Shown one piece after another: positions 8,874 to 17,514 of a stretch of DNA of 64,000 nt. Source of the DNA: Lachnospiraceae bacterium (lineage in GTDB: Bacteria; Bacillota; Clostridia; Lachnospirales; Lachnospiraceae). How positions within the stretch are numbered: position 1 is the first letter of the stretch; every line of letters begins with the position of its first letter. Below the pieces are notes generated by a model that saw only the letters and a program-made list of their open reading frames with translations, was not told the origin of the DNA and did no database searches. A program made the position numbers and the translations under genes. The stretch lies in NCBI GenBank assembly GCA_014804655.1, contig JAAUZK010000010.1:64502-128501 (forward strand). Direction: 5' to 3'.

Positions 8874-9356
8874 ATGAGAGAAGAATTATTAGCGATCGTA
8901 GAGAGGAACAGCCGCATTGATTTAAAAGAGCTGGCAGTTATATTAGGTGTGGAGGAGATTGATGTAGTCAATGAGCTGGCAGCTTTGGAAGCAGAGGGTA
9001 TTATCTGTGGTTATCATACGATGATCGACTGGGAGAAGACTTCCATAGAGAAAGTTTCTGCATTGATCGAGGTGCGGGTGACACCGCAGCGCGGACAGGG
9101 ATTTGACAATATTGCCGAGCGGATCTATAAATATCCGGAGGTAACCTCCGTATATCTTATTTCTGGTGGTTATGATCTGCTGGTTACTTTAGAAGGCAAA
9201 TCCTTAAAGGAAATCTCGGGCTTTGTGTCTGATAAGTTATCGACGCTGGAATCTGTCCTGAGCACGGCGACCCATTTTATATTAAAAAAATATAAGGATC
9301 ATGGCACAATTTTGGCTAGGAAGTATGAAGATACAAGAGAGAAGGTGACACCGTGA
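8874..9356 (+). CDS. Lrp/AsnC-family transcriptional regulator
   Basis: A 160-residue regulator. The N-terminus carries a winged helix-turn-helix ('RNSRIDLKELAVILGV..IDVVNELAALEAEGIICGY'), and the C-terminal half is the RAM/ligand-binding domain ('VSALIEVRVTP', 'VYLISGGYDLLVTLEGKS'). AAGGAGGA (8856-8863) favours ATG 8874; the ATG at 8865 is almost on top of the site. Its last codons overlap the aminotransferase start (GTGA at 9353-9356), so the two are translationally coupled. Lrp proteins sense amino acids, so it probably tunes the coupled aminotransferase. Confidence 0.9.
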   Translation: MREELLAIVERNSRIDLKELAVILGVEEIDVVNELAALEAEGIICGYHTMIDWEKTSIEKVSALIEVRVTPQRGQGFDNIAERIYKYPEVTSVYLISGGYDLLVTLEGKSLKEISGFVSDKLSTLESVLSTATHFILKKYKDHGTILARKYEDTREKVTP

Positions 9357-10525
9357 GAAATATGTTATCAGATAAAGCAGTAGCGTTGAAACCTTCCGGT
9401 ATCCGAAAATTTTTTGACATTGTGAGCGAGATGGACGATGCGATCTCCCTCGGAGTAGGTGAACCGGATTTTGATACCCCGTGGCATATCAGGGATGAGG
9501 GCATCTATTCGCTGGAGAAAGGGCGTACCTTCTATACTTCCAATGCAGGACTGAAGGAATTGAAAGAAGAGATCTGCCATTATACCAAGAGGAAACAAGG
9601 TGTTACATATGATCCGGTGCACGAGGTGCTGGTTACCGTGGGAGGTTCCGAGGCGATCGATATCGGTATGCGTGCGGTTGTCAATCCCGGCGACGAGGTA
9701 TTGATTCCGCAGCCCAGTTTTGTATCCTATGAGCCATGTGCGATTATGGCGGGCGCCGTGCCGGTCATTATTGAGTTGAAGGCGGAGAATGAATTCCGCC
9801 TGACGGCACAGGAATTGGAAAGCGCCATTACGGATAAGACGAAGATGTTGGTTCTTCCTTTCCCGAACAATCCCACCGGTGCCATTATGGAGCGGGAAGA
9901 TCTGGAAGCCATTGCAGAGGTGATCCGAAAACATGATATACTTGTCATGTCTGACGAGATTTATGCGGAGCTGACTTATAAAGAGAAACATGTATCCATT
10001 ATAGAGATTGAAGGTATGCGGGAGAGGACGATCCTGATCAACGGTTTCTCCAAGGCATTTGCCATGACCGGGTGGAGACTCGGCTATGCCTGCGGACCGA
10101 GGGAGATCATCGAGCAGATGGTGAAGCTTCATCAGTTTGCAATCATGTGTGCGCCCACCACAAGCCAGTATGCTGCGGTGGAAGCGCTCCGAAACGGAGA
10201 TGGCGATGTGCAGGAAATGCGCACGGCATATAATCAGAGAAGGCGGTATCTGATGAATGCCTTCCGCGAGATGAATCTGGAATGCTTTGAGCCCTTCGGT
10301 GCTTTCTATGTGTTCCCATGCATTAAGGAATTCGGCATGACCAGCGAAGAATTTGCCAACAGATTTCTGACGGAAGAGAAGGTTGCCGTAGTACCCGGCA
10401 CGGCATTCGGTGACTGCGGGGAGGGGTATCTGCGGATATCTTATGCGTATTCGCTGGATAATCTTAAGCTGGCCATTGGGAAGTTGGCGGATTTTGTACA
10501 GAGGCTGCGAAGCGAATCTAAATAG
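9353..10525 (+). CDS. Pyridoxal-phosphate aminotransferase, class I/II
   Basis: A 390-residue fold-type I aminotransferase. The PLP lysine lies in 'NGFSKAFAMTGWRLGYACGP' (residues about 224-243), and the cofactor and substrate contacts 'LPFPNNPTGA' and 'DEIYAEL' are present. It looks like the MalY/PatA or aromatic aminotransferase branch that is common in Clostridia next to Lrp regulators. It starts with GTG at 9353 overlapping the regulator stop, with an AGAAGG-type site upstream. The true amino-acid substrate cannot be read from sequence. It is followed by trmL after 24 bp. Confidence 0.9.
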   Translation: MRNMLSDKAVALKPSGIRKFFDIVSEMDDAISLGVGEPDFDTPWHIRDEGIYSLEKGRTFYTSNAGLKELKEEICHYTKRKQGVTYDPVHEVLVTVGGSEAIDIGMRAVVNPGDEVLIPQPSFVSYEPCAIMAGAVPVIIELKAENEFRLTAQELESAITDKTKMLVLPFPNNPTGAIMEREDLEAIAEVIRKHDILVMSDEIYAELTYKEKHVSIIEIEGMRERTILINGFSKAFAMTGWRLGYACGPREIIEQMVKLHQFAIMCAPTTSQYAAVEALRNGDGDVQEMRTAYNQRRRYLMNAFREMNLECFEPFGAFYVFPCIKEFGMTSEEFANRFLTEEKVAVVPGTAFGDCGEGYLRISYAYSLDNLKLAIGKLADFVQRLRSESK

Positions 10526-10549
10526 GTTATATTTTTGGGAGATGTTATC

Positions 10550-11071
10550 ATGCATATTATACTGCATCAGCCCGAAATCCCGGCTAATACCGGCAATATC
10601 GGCCGTACCTGTGTTGCCACAGGTACGAGCCTTCACTTGATCGAGCCGCTGGGTTTCCGCCTGGATGAGAAATCGATCAAACGGTCCGGTATGGATTATT
10701 GGGAACATTTGGATGTTACCAGATACATGAATTATCAGGAGTTTCGGGAGAAGCACCCCGATGCTAAGATCTGGATGGCTACTACGAAAGCAAAGCGCGT
10801 TTATACAGATGTCGCATTTGCGCCGGATGACTATATTATGTTCGGTAAGGAGAGCGGCGGTATCCCGGAGGAAATTCTGGTAGAAAATGAAGAGACCTGT
10901 ATCCGCATTCCTATGTTGGAGCAGATCAGGTCTCTAAACTTGTCTAATTCTGTGGCGATCGTGCTGTATGAAGCGCTTCGCCAGAATCAGTTCGACGGTT
11001 TGCTAAAGGCAGGGGAACTGCACCGCCTGCACTGGAAAGACGAGGAAGTGGACGCAGATTGCGGGGAGTGA
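10550..11071 (+). CDS. trmL: tRNA (cytidine/uridine-2'-O-)-methyltransferase
   Basis: A 173-residue SPOUT-fold methyltransferase that 2'-O-methylates the wobble base 34 of certain leucine tRNAs. It starts with the family hallmark 'MHIILHQPEIPANTGNIGRT', and the knot region shows 'IMFGKESGGIPEEIL' and 'IPMLEQIRSLNLSNSVAIVLYEALRQ'. The ATG at 10550 lies 7 nt after GGGAGA, which decides the start. It converges with the histidine kinase gene, and a hairpin covers both stops. Confidence 0.93.
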   Translation: MHIILHQPEIPANTGNIGRTCVATGTSLHLIEPLGFRLDEKSIKRSGMDYWEHLDVTRYMNYQEFREKHPDAKIWMATTKAKRVYTDVAFAPDDYIMFGKESGGIPEEILVENEETCIRIPMLEQIRSLNLSNSVAIVLYEALRQNQFDGLLKAGELHRLHWKDEEVDADCGE

Positions 11072-11096
11072 ACTTAATGAGATTGTTCACCGCAAT
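11058..11096. terminator. Hairpin between convergent trmL and kinase genes
   Basis: ATTGCGG..TGAAC (11058-11073) pairs with GTTCACCGCAAT (11085-11096), with a small bulge. It overlaps both stop codons and could terminate from either side, though there is no clear T run. Confidence 0.35.
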
Positions 11097-12520
11097 CAGT
11101 CATCGTCCTCCACATCTGATTTTGACAGAGAGAAGATGAATTCGGTTCCTACGCCCTCAGTGCTGATCACGTTGATATTTTCGCCGTGAGAGCGGATGAT
11201 TTCTTTCGTTATGGACAATCCCAGTCCTGTGCCCTTTTTATCTTTGCCGCGAGAGAGATCTGATTTATAGAATCTGTCCCAGATCAGTTTCAGATCGTCC
11301 TTCGGAATACCGATGCCGGAATCTTTGACGCTGACGAATACCTTGTTGTGCTTCTCTGTCGTTTCTATCTTGATCACGGAATCGTGATGGCTGAACTTGA
11401 TGGCGTTATCTAACAGATTGTAGAGTACCTGCTGAATCTTATCCACATCGGCTACCACATACATCTCATCGCCTGTCAGTACCAGTTCGATGGCGATCGT
11501 CTTGGCGCGGCATGTGCCCTCGAAAGAAGCCGCTACGTTGCGGATCGTCCTGTTAATATCGAAATCAACCTTATTCAACATGATCCCTTTTGTATTCAGA
11601 TTATTAAGCGTCAGAAGGCTGTTAGTCAGTTTCCGCAGACGTTCTGTTTCGTTTAAAAGGATCGTGAGATATTTTTCGTGCATTTCCGGCGGGATTGTGC
11701 CGTCTATCATCGCTTCCAGATATCCCTTGATAGAAGTCAGCGGGGAACGGAAGTCGTGGGAAACGTTGGCAACGAATTTCTTCTGGTCGTCCTCGGAGCG
11801 GGCGATTTCACTGGCCATATAGGACAGAGTTGCTGCCAGATAGCCCATCTCATCTTCGCTTTCTACACTGAATTCATAATGCATATTGCCGCTGGCATAC
11901 TGCTCTGTTGCTTCCGTGATCTTACGAAGCGGAATATAAACGATTTCCGTGAAGAAGATCAGGATAATGAGTGATAACAGAAACAGAATGACCAGCATGA
12001 TATAGGAAATCGTAAGCAAGTTATCGGCCTCTTTAAGTATACCTGATATGGAACTGTGAATCACCACATATCCCTTGACTTTATAGTCGGAGGTGATGGG
12101 CGCGAACACGCTCAGCATATCTTCGTCGAAGGTATTAAAAAAGTTGCCGATTGTATAGTAGGAACCTGCCGTAACAGTGGGATCAAAGTTTTCGATCATG
12201 ATCTCATTTTCCACATCCAGAGGAGCGGAGGAGTCTAAGATCAGACGACCGGATGGATTGATGATCCATAACGTAGCGTTTAGGTAAGTATCCAATGCGT
12301 CCAATTGTGATTTAACGACCTCAAGAGATACTTCATTATTGTACAGTCCGCTTGCATAGGTGTTGGCGATCAGTGTTGCCTCTCGGTAGAGCGAGTCTGC
12401 CTGCTGCTTCTTCAGATGATCCATATTCATATTGGACACAAAGGTTGCCACAACTACGAAGCCAAACAGACCAAAAATGATGTAGGCAAGTATTAATTTG
12501 AGATATAGTGTTTTCCTCAT
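11096..12520 (-). CDS. Sensor histidine kinase
   Basis: A 474-residue membrane kinase. It has an N-terminal transmembrane helix (about 8-28), an extracytoplasmic sensor of roughly 135 residues, a second helix (about 168-190), a HAMP linker, and a HisKA domain with phospho-acceptor H255 in 'VSHDFRSPL'. The ATPase domain follows with N box 'NLLDNAIKFS', G1 'DSGIGIPKDD' and G2 'GTGLGLSI'. The partner response regulator lies just upstream (9-bp gap, same strand), so the two form a cotranscribed two-component system. The signal is unknown. The acidic tail 'SDVEDDD' is unremarkable. Confidence 0.94.
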   Translation of the reverse strand: MRKTLYLKLILAYIIFGLFGFVVVATFVSNMNMDHLKKQQADSLYREATLIANTYASGLYNNEVSLEVVKSQLDALDTYLNATLWIINPSGRLILDSSAPLDVENEIMIENFDPTVTAGSYYTIGNFFNTFDEDMLSVFAPITSDYKVKGYVVIHSSISGILKEADNLLTISYIMLVILFLLSLIILIFFTEIVYIPLRKITEATEQYASGNMHYEFSVESEDEMGYLAATLSYMASEIARSEDDQKKFVANVSHDFRSPLTSIKGYLEAMIDGTIPPEMHEKYLTILLNETERLRKLTNSLLTLNNLNTKGIMLNKVDFDINRTIRNVAASFEGTCRAKTIAIELVLTGDEMYVVADVDKIQQVLYNLLDNAIKFSHHDSVIKIETTEKHNKVFVSVKDSGIGIPKDDLKLIWDRFYKSDLSRGKDKKGTGLGLSITKEIIRSHGENINVISTEGVGTEFIFSLSKSDVEDDD

Positions 12521-12529
12521 ATAATTTTC

Positions 12530-13228
12530 CTATCTGGATTCAAATTTGTAGCCAATACCCCAGATTGTGGCGATACGCCACCTTTCATGGTCATTGATCT
12601 TCTCACGGAGACGCTTAATATGTACGTCAACGGTGCGCGTGTCGCCGATATACTCATAACCCCAGATCTGATCCAGGAGCTGTTCTCTCGTAAATACATG
12701 ATTCGGCGAGGAAGCCAGAAAATATAACAGCTCCAGTTCTTTGGGCGGCATCTCGATTGTTTTACCCATATAGACAACGGAATAGTTTGTCTGGTTGATG
12801 ACAAGATCGGGATATTCCACGCTCTTTATGTCGGAAGCTTTCGGTTCCGCAGTGGCAGGCTTGTACCGGCGCAGAACGGCTTTGACTCTGGCAACCAGCT
12901 CTTTGGAGTCAAAAGGCTTCTCCATGTAATCGTCAGCGCCCAATTCCAGACCGAGTACTTTATCAAAGACCTCGCCTTTGGCGGACAGCATAATGATGGG
13001 CAGTGTGGATTTGGACCGAATCTCACGGCAGACCTGATAACCGTCGATGCCGGGAAGCATCAGGTCGAGAAGCATCAGATTCGGCTCGAAGCTGTCCACT
13101 GCGGTGAGTGCCGATTCTCCGTCGTTGACAATCATCGTCTCAAAACACTCTTTCGTCAGATAGAGGGAGATTAACTCCGCGATATTGTTGTCATCGTCTA
13201 CAATTAAAATTTTCTGTTTGTTTACCAT
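12530..13228 (-). CDS. OmpR-family response regulator
   Basis: A 232-residue two-domain regulator. The receiver domain has the acidic pocket 'VDDD', the phospho-acceptor D55 in 'MLLDLMLPG' and K in 'MEKPFDSKEL'. The C-terminal winged helix includes 'PKELELLYFLASSPNHVFTREQL' and 'TRTVDVHIKRLREKI'. The start at 13228 (MVNKQKILIVDD) has AAGGT 5 nt upstream. The kinase gene follows after 9 bp. The long upstream gap 13229-13837 should hold its promoter. Confidence 0.94.
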   Translation of the reverse strand: MVNKQKILIVDDDNNIAELISLYLTKECFETMIVNDGESALTAVDSFEPNLMLLDLMLPGIDGYQVCREIRSKSTLPIIMLSAKGEVFDKVLGLELGADDYMEKPFDSKELVARVKAVLRRYKPATAEPKASDIKSVEYPDLVINQTNYSVVYMGKTIEMPPKELELLYFLASSPNHVFTREQLLDQIWGYEYIGDTRTVDVHIKRLREKINDHERWRIATIWGIGYKFESR

Positions 13229-13712
13229 ATTTACCTTGTATGATGTTTGGAGAAGCAAAACACCATGTTCCCTTTCTTTATTTTTTATGAGAAATTACTT
13301 ATTCTTGCACGAGTTTGCGAAGCAAATCTCGCAATCGAGTGTAGCTCGATTTTGTATAGGAAATTCTGCGGTATATATAAAATTATATGCGCTGGGATGT
13401 CCAAACGTCAACTGCAACAGTTCCGTTGCTATACTTTTACTGCAAATATATAAACATGCGTTGAATTCAAATGTGATAGAAACGGAAACGTGATAGTGAT
13501 ATGATAACAGAAATGTCTCCAAAGGGAGCCACATCAGTAGCTAGAATCAATTGATACTTATTGAGAGATTGCTGAAAAAGTGCTTTCAACGGACGAGTGC
13601 GAATCCGCTGAAGTTGACATGGGGTATAAAATGAAAAGAATAGATATATCATATAAAACATTCAACATATCGCAATTGCCCGCATCGTTTCATAATGTAT
13701 TTATAAAATTGC

Positions 13713-13773
13713 GCCCTATAGTGTCATGAGATTGTCAGTGCCTTGACACTATAGGGCACTAGCAATCTCATGA
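13713..13773. other. Two interlocking perfect inverted repeats (pseudoknot-type topology)
   Basis: GCCCTATAGTGTCA (13713-13726) is the exact reverse complement of 13744-13757. TCATGAGATTG (13724-13734) is the exact reverse complement of 13763-13773. The pairs are arranged a-b-a'-b', so as RNA they could form a pseudoknot or two exclusive hairpins. A third pair, AGTGCC/GGCACT (13737-13742 and 13755-13760), is interleaved. The element sits in the 609-bp gene-free gap between the response regulator and the AraC gene. The rest of that gap holds small hairpins near 13313-13352 but no gene that I can support. Confidence 0.6.
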
Positions 13774-13837
13774 GCCTGACCATATACAACCCAAAAAACC
13801 TTTACCTTTTCACTGGAATTTACTTTTCAAGTCAGTG

Positions 13838-14806
13838 CTACATCTTCCGCACCGGTCTGACATATTTCCAAAACCGTTTCGGATCATGATAAAAGTAAAA
13901 CACTCTGCCCGGAGTGGTATCAAGACAGTAACCGGCGGCAGCATAATCAAATGCTTTCATGGCTGCTTCGATCTTTTCTTCCACACGGCTGTTCTCCTTC
14001 TCTAAGTCAAAGGACCCGTGCTCAAAAACGACATATTCAGCTTCAGGAACATCGACCATAAGCATTTGGGCAGGTACATCGCCACTATAGTCAATCGGAA
14101 GGCGTACACCGTAGCATTCTGCAAGAGGAATCCCCCAGCTGCAGATTCTGCCGGTCGGCTCATTTATATATGCCATAATCTGACCGCTTCCGCTATTCGC
14201 TTCACTGTCTCCCATATCGTCCAATTTGCCCTTGATACTGTCAAGTAAACCACAGATCGTTTCACAATCCTGTCCCGGAATAAGACTCTGTTTCTGCCAA
14301 AAGTCCCAGTATCCAATGCTCTCATAATTTTTAATGTGTAAAAATTTGTGTGCCGGAATCGTTACAAAATAAGTTTTTACATCCTTTGCAGATTTTTCCA
14401 TACCGCATCCTCCAATGCTTAATAAGTAACTGTCGAAAGGCTTTATGATCGTACGAAGCGCGACAGGTCTTGGATTATGACGATATTCACTTGGGGTAAT
14501 GCTATAGGCTTCCTTAAATGCGCGCGTAAAAGCTTCATGTGAAGAAAACCCATACTTCACAGCAATATCCAATATCGAATTTTCAGTATCTCTGAGTTCT
14601 TTCAGTGCAAAAGCTAATCTTCGATACCGCAGATAATCTCTAAACTGCATACCCGAGATTTCTCTGAATTTTCTTGAGATATGACATTCAGAATATCCTA
14701 ATTTATCAGAAAGACATCTCAGTGACAATGCTTCATCATCATTCCTTCTAATACATATGTCTATCTCTTCAATCATAATCTGTATCTGCTTCTGCCATTC
14801 GTACAT
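13838..14806 (-). CDS. AraC-family regulator with GyrI-like effector domain
   Basis: A 322-residue regulator of the Rob/SoxS-like layout with its DNA-binding domain first. Two helix-turn-helix units are present in residues about 25-110: 'SLRCLSDKLGYSECHISRKFR' and 'SILDIAVKYGFSSHEAFTRAFK', followed by 'TPSEYR'. The remaining 200 residues match the GyrI-like small-molecule binding fold ('FVTIPAHKFLHIKNYESIG', 'ARYGVRLP'-like core and 'EYVVFEHGSF'). This class usually responds to drugs or hydrophobic compounds. No efflux gene adjoins it, so the target is unknown. It lies downstream of mutS2 on the same strand but separated by about 95 bp. Confidence 0.9.
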   Translation of the reverse strand: MYEWQKQIQIMIEEIDICIRRNDDEALSLRCLSDKLGYSECHISRKFREISGMQFRDYLRYRRLAFALKELRDTENSILDIAVKYGFSSHEAFTRAFKEAYSITPSEYRHNPRPVALRTIIKPFDSYLLSIGGCGMEKSAKDVKTYFVTIPAHKFLHIKNYESIGYWDFWQKQSLIPGQDCETICGLLDSIKGKLDDMGDSEANSGSGQIMAYINEPTGRICSWGIPLAECYGVRLPIDYSGDVPAQMLMVDVPEAEYVVFEHGSFDLEKENSRVEEKIEAAMKAFDYAAAGYCLDTTPGRVFYFYHDPKRFWKYVRPVRKM

Positions 14807-14900
14807 CTGTTATTTAACCTCGGCTCGACCATCCTGCATTTATTATACGGAGTTGAAAATAAATCTGCTTGATTTTAGTTGCGGAAAACTGCCGCTTCTA

Positions 14901-17276
14901 TCAATCTTTAAACTCAGCAATTGTGACACCTGCGTCACCTTCACCAAACTCTCCCAGCCGGTAACTTTTTACTACCTTATTCTTGCGCAGGTAATTGTGT
15001 ACCGCATTTCGCAGCGCCCCGGTGCCTTTACCGTGAACGATGCGGACACTGGGCAGGTGTGCCAGATAAGCATCATCTAAATATTTGTCCAGCTCCGATA
15101 AAGCTTCGTCAACCGTTTTGCCCAGCAGATTGATCTCGGTGGAGACGGAGTAGGACTTGGACATCTTAAGTTTGCCGGAGGAGCTGCGCTGCATCCGGCC
15201 GGTGCTGATCGTCTCCTCCTCCGCGAGAACAAGATCGTCTAAGGATACTTGCGAGCGAATGATACCGCACTGGACAAAGAGTTTGCCGTTCTTGTCCGGA
15301 AGGGAGCTGACGGTACCCTTTAATCCCATGGAAATGATCTTCACACTTTCCCCCAGTTTGATCTGGCTCGGCTTTAGGAGCTTGTGGGTAGGTTTGTCAT
15401 TTTTCAGTGACAGTTTATCATTTTTCTCGGAAATCTTATCCCGCACCTTCTGGCGGGATTTCTCCAACTCTTTGATGGAAGACCCGGCGCCTGCCTTCTG
15501 AAAAGTGCGAATCGTTTCGTCAGCGAGCTCCTTGGCGTTTTGCAGGATCTCGCGAGCTTCCTCATTTGCCTCTCGCAGAATACGTGCTTTCGCCTGATCG
15601 ATTTTCTCCTGTTTGGCTTCCAACTGCTTCTTTAATGTCTGAACCTCTTCCTTGTAGGACGCTACTTCCGCCCGTTCTTTTTCAATGGTCAGCCTGCTGT
15701 TTTCCAAGTCTGTCAGAAGATCTTCGAAGCTTTCCTTATCCTCCGTGATATGCCGCTTGGCTTCCTCGATGATGTGATCCGGAAGTCCCAGTTTGGATGA
15801 GATGGCGAATGCGTTACTCTTACCGGGAATACCGATTAACAGGCGGTAGGTGGGCCGCAGTGTCTCCACGCTGAATTCGCAGCTTGCATTTTCCACGAAA
15901 CTCGTAGACAGCGCATAGACCTTCAATTCACTGTAATGTGTTGTGGCCATTGTCCGTATTCCGCGGCTGTGCAGATAGTCAAGTACCGCGATGGCGAGGG
16001 CGGCGCCTTCCGTAGGATCGGTACCGGCACCCAGTTCGTCAAACAGGCAAAGCGAATCGGCGTCTGCCGTCTGCAGAATGGACACGATATTTGTCATATG
16101 GGAAGAAAAGGTGCTGAGACTCTGTTCAATGCTCTGCTCGTCTCCGATGTCCGCGTAGACCTCTTCAAAAACGGACAACTCAGAGCGGTCTAATGCCGGA
16201 ATGTGCAGTCCCGCCTGCCCCATTAAAGTAAGCAGCCCCACTGTTTTTAGGGAAACGGTCTTACCGCCGGTATTGGGTCCCGTAATGACCAGAAGGTCAA
16301 AGTCTGTACCCAGCGAAATATCAATTGGTACAACTTTCTTTTTATCCAGAAGAGGATGGCGTCCCTGACGAATGCGGATCCGATGTTCTGTGTTAAAAAT
16401 CGGCATGGTGGCATTCTGTTCCATGGCGAGAGAGGCTTTGGCAAAGATAAAGTCGAGAGCGGTCATAGCTTTCTGGTTGCCTGCCAGTGTATCTGTATGT
16501 GTACCCGTCTGTGCACTCAAGTCCGCGAGAATGACTGCGATCTCTTCCTGTTCCTTGATTTCCAGTTCCCGCAGTTCGTTGTTCAGACTGACAACGGCCG
16601 CCGGTTCTATGAAGAAGGTGGAACCGGTGGAAGACTGGTCGTGTACCATGCCGGGCACCTGTCCTTTGTATTCGGATTTTACCGGAATGCAGTAACGGTT
16701 ATTACGCATAGTTACGACGGCATCCTGAAGATAGGTGCGGCAGGAGCCGTTGATCATGGAGCTGAGCTGGGAGTGAATTCGGTCATTGGTGATAGACATG
16801 CTGCGCCTGATGTGCTTTAATGTCGGGCTTGCATCGTCTGCGATCTCTTCTTCCGACAGGATACACCTGCGGATTTCATTTACCAGCGGTGTGAGCGGCT
16901 CCAGTATGTCGAAATATTCATCCAGCGAGTCGGCGGGTGTATCTTCCCGATCCTTCCGGCCGTAAGTCTTGATACGGTTCACATTTTCCAGAAAGGACGC
17001 TATGCGCAGAAGCTCTGCAATGGAGAGGACGCTGCCGATCTCCAGAGACTTGATGCACATGCCTAAGTCCTTGTTGCCGCCAAAAGAAGTTGAGCCTTTA
17101 CGGAACAGACGCCCCAGTGCATCTGCGGTCTCCGTCTGTGCTGCGGCGATTTTTGCCTGATCCGTCATGGGAACAAGCGCACGGGTCAGCTTTTTGCCCT
17201 GCTCCGAGGTGGCCTTGTCCGTTAATTGGTCAATGATCTTATTGTATTCTAAAACATGCAGTACTTTGTTGTTCAT
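14901..17276 (-). CDS. mutS2: MutS2 endonuclease
   Basis: A 791-residue MutS2 protein. It has the MutS-type clamp and ATPase core: Walker A 'TGPNTGGKTVSLKT' near residue 335 and Walker B 'CLFDELGAGTDPTEG' near 412. A long charged coiled coil follows (about 510-620). The C-terminal Smr nuclease domain contains 'HGKGTGALR' and a variant of the LDLRG motif ('INLLGKTVDEAL'). MutS2 acts in suppression of recombination and, as shown in Bacillus subtilis, in rescue of collided ribosomes. It lacks the mismatch-recognition domain of MutS1. Length is normal. It starts at 17276 and stands alone. Confidence 0.95.
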   Translation of the reverse strand: MNNKVLHVLEYNKIIDQLTDKATSEQGKKLTRALVPMTDQAKIAAAQTETADALGRLFRKGSTSFGGNKDLGMCIKSLEIGSVLSIAELLRIASFLENVNRIKTYGRKDREDTPADSLDEYFDILEPLTPLVNEIRRCILSEEEIADDASPTLKHIRRSMSITNDRIHSQLSSMINGSCRTYLQDAVVTMRNNRYCIPVKSEYKGQVPGMVHDQSSTGSTFFIEPAAVVSLNNELRELEIKEQEEIAVILADLSAQTGTHTDTLAGNQKAMTALDFIFAKASLAMEQNATMPIFNTEHRIRIRQGRHPLLDKKKVVPIDISLGTDFDLLVITGPNTGGKTVSLKTVGLLTLMGQAGLHIPALDRSELSVFEEVYADIGDEQSIEQSLSTFSSHMTNIVSILQTADADSLCLFDELGAGTDPTEGAALAIAVLDYLHSRGIRTMATTHYSELKVYALSTSFVENASCEFSVETLRPTYRLLIGIPGKSNAFAISSKLGLPDHIIEEAKRHITEDKESFEDLLTDLENSRLTIEKERAEVASYKEEVQTLKKQLEAKQEKIDQAKARILREANEEAREILQNAKELADETIRTFQKAGAGSSIKELEKSRQKVRDKISEKNDKLSLKNDKPTHKLLKPSQIKLGESVKIISMGLKGTVSSLPDKNGKLFVQCGIIRSQVSLDDLVLAEEETISTGRMQRSSSGKLKMSKSYSVSTEINLLGKTVDEALSELDKYLDDAYLAHLPSVRIVHGKGTGALRNAVHNYLRKNKVVKSYRLGEFGEGDAGVTIAEFKD

Positions 17277-17402
17277 AGTAATTTCCTTTATGATCTTTAT
17301 AATTGTGTCAGATATTATTCTATCATAAAGTGGGTGGAATTACTATGAGTTGTTACAGTTCGCAGGGGATCTTAATCGTTCGCACATATAGAAGTTAATA
17401 TC

Positions 17403-17420
17403 CACGGAGCCGCGCTTTCG
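17403..17420 (-). repeat. Short remnant of the 4.3-4.7 kb repeat element
   Basis: ACGGAGCCGCGCTTTCGC matches the reverse complement of the terminal part of copy B at 17 of 18 positions. It lies in the 238-bp gap between the divergent mutS2 and protease-like genes. The match is short, so chance similarity is not excluded. Confidence 0.3.
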
Positions 17421-17514
17421 CGCTTAAGGCTTCTTTACAATGGGGAGGAAAAAAGATATACTGAAAGAGCAGTGCAAAAGTTACTACTGTTCATGAGTAA
17501 GAGGAATCAGGTCG

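Noticed and set aside
9368-10756. Long minus-strand open frame of 462 codons opposite the aminotransferase
   Set aside because: It mirrors the codon structure of the aminotransferase and trmL, has no domain motif and no ribosome binding site; a shadow frame.
13313-13352. Small hairpins near the response regulator start as a further copy of the 4.3-4.7 kb repeat
   Set aside because: Only the general hairpin shape is similar; no extended sequence match was found.
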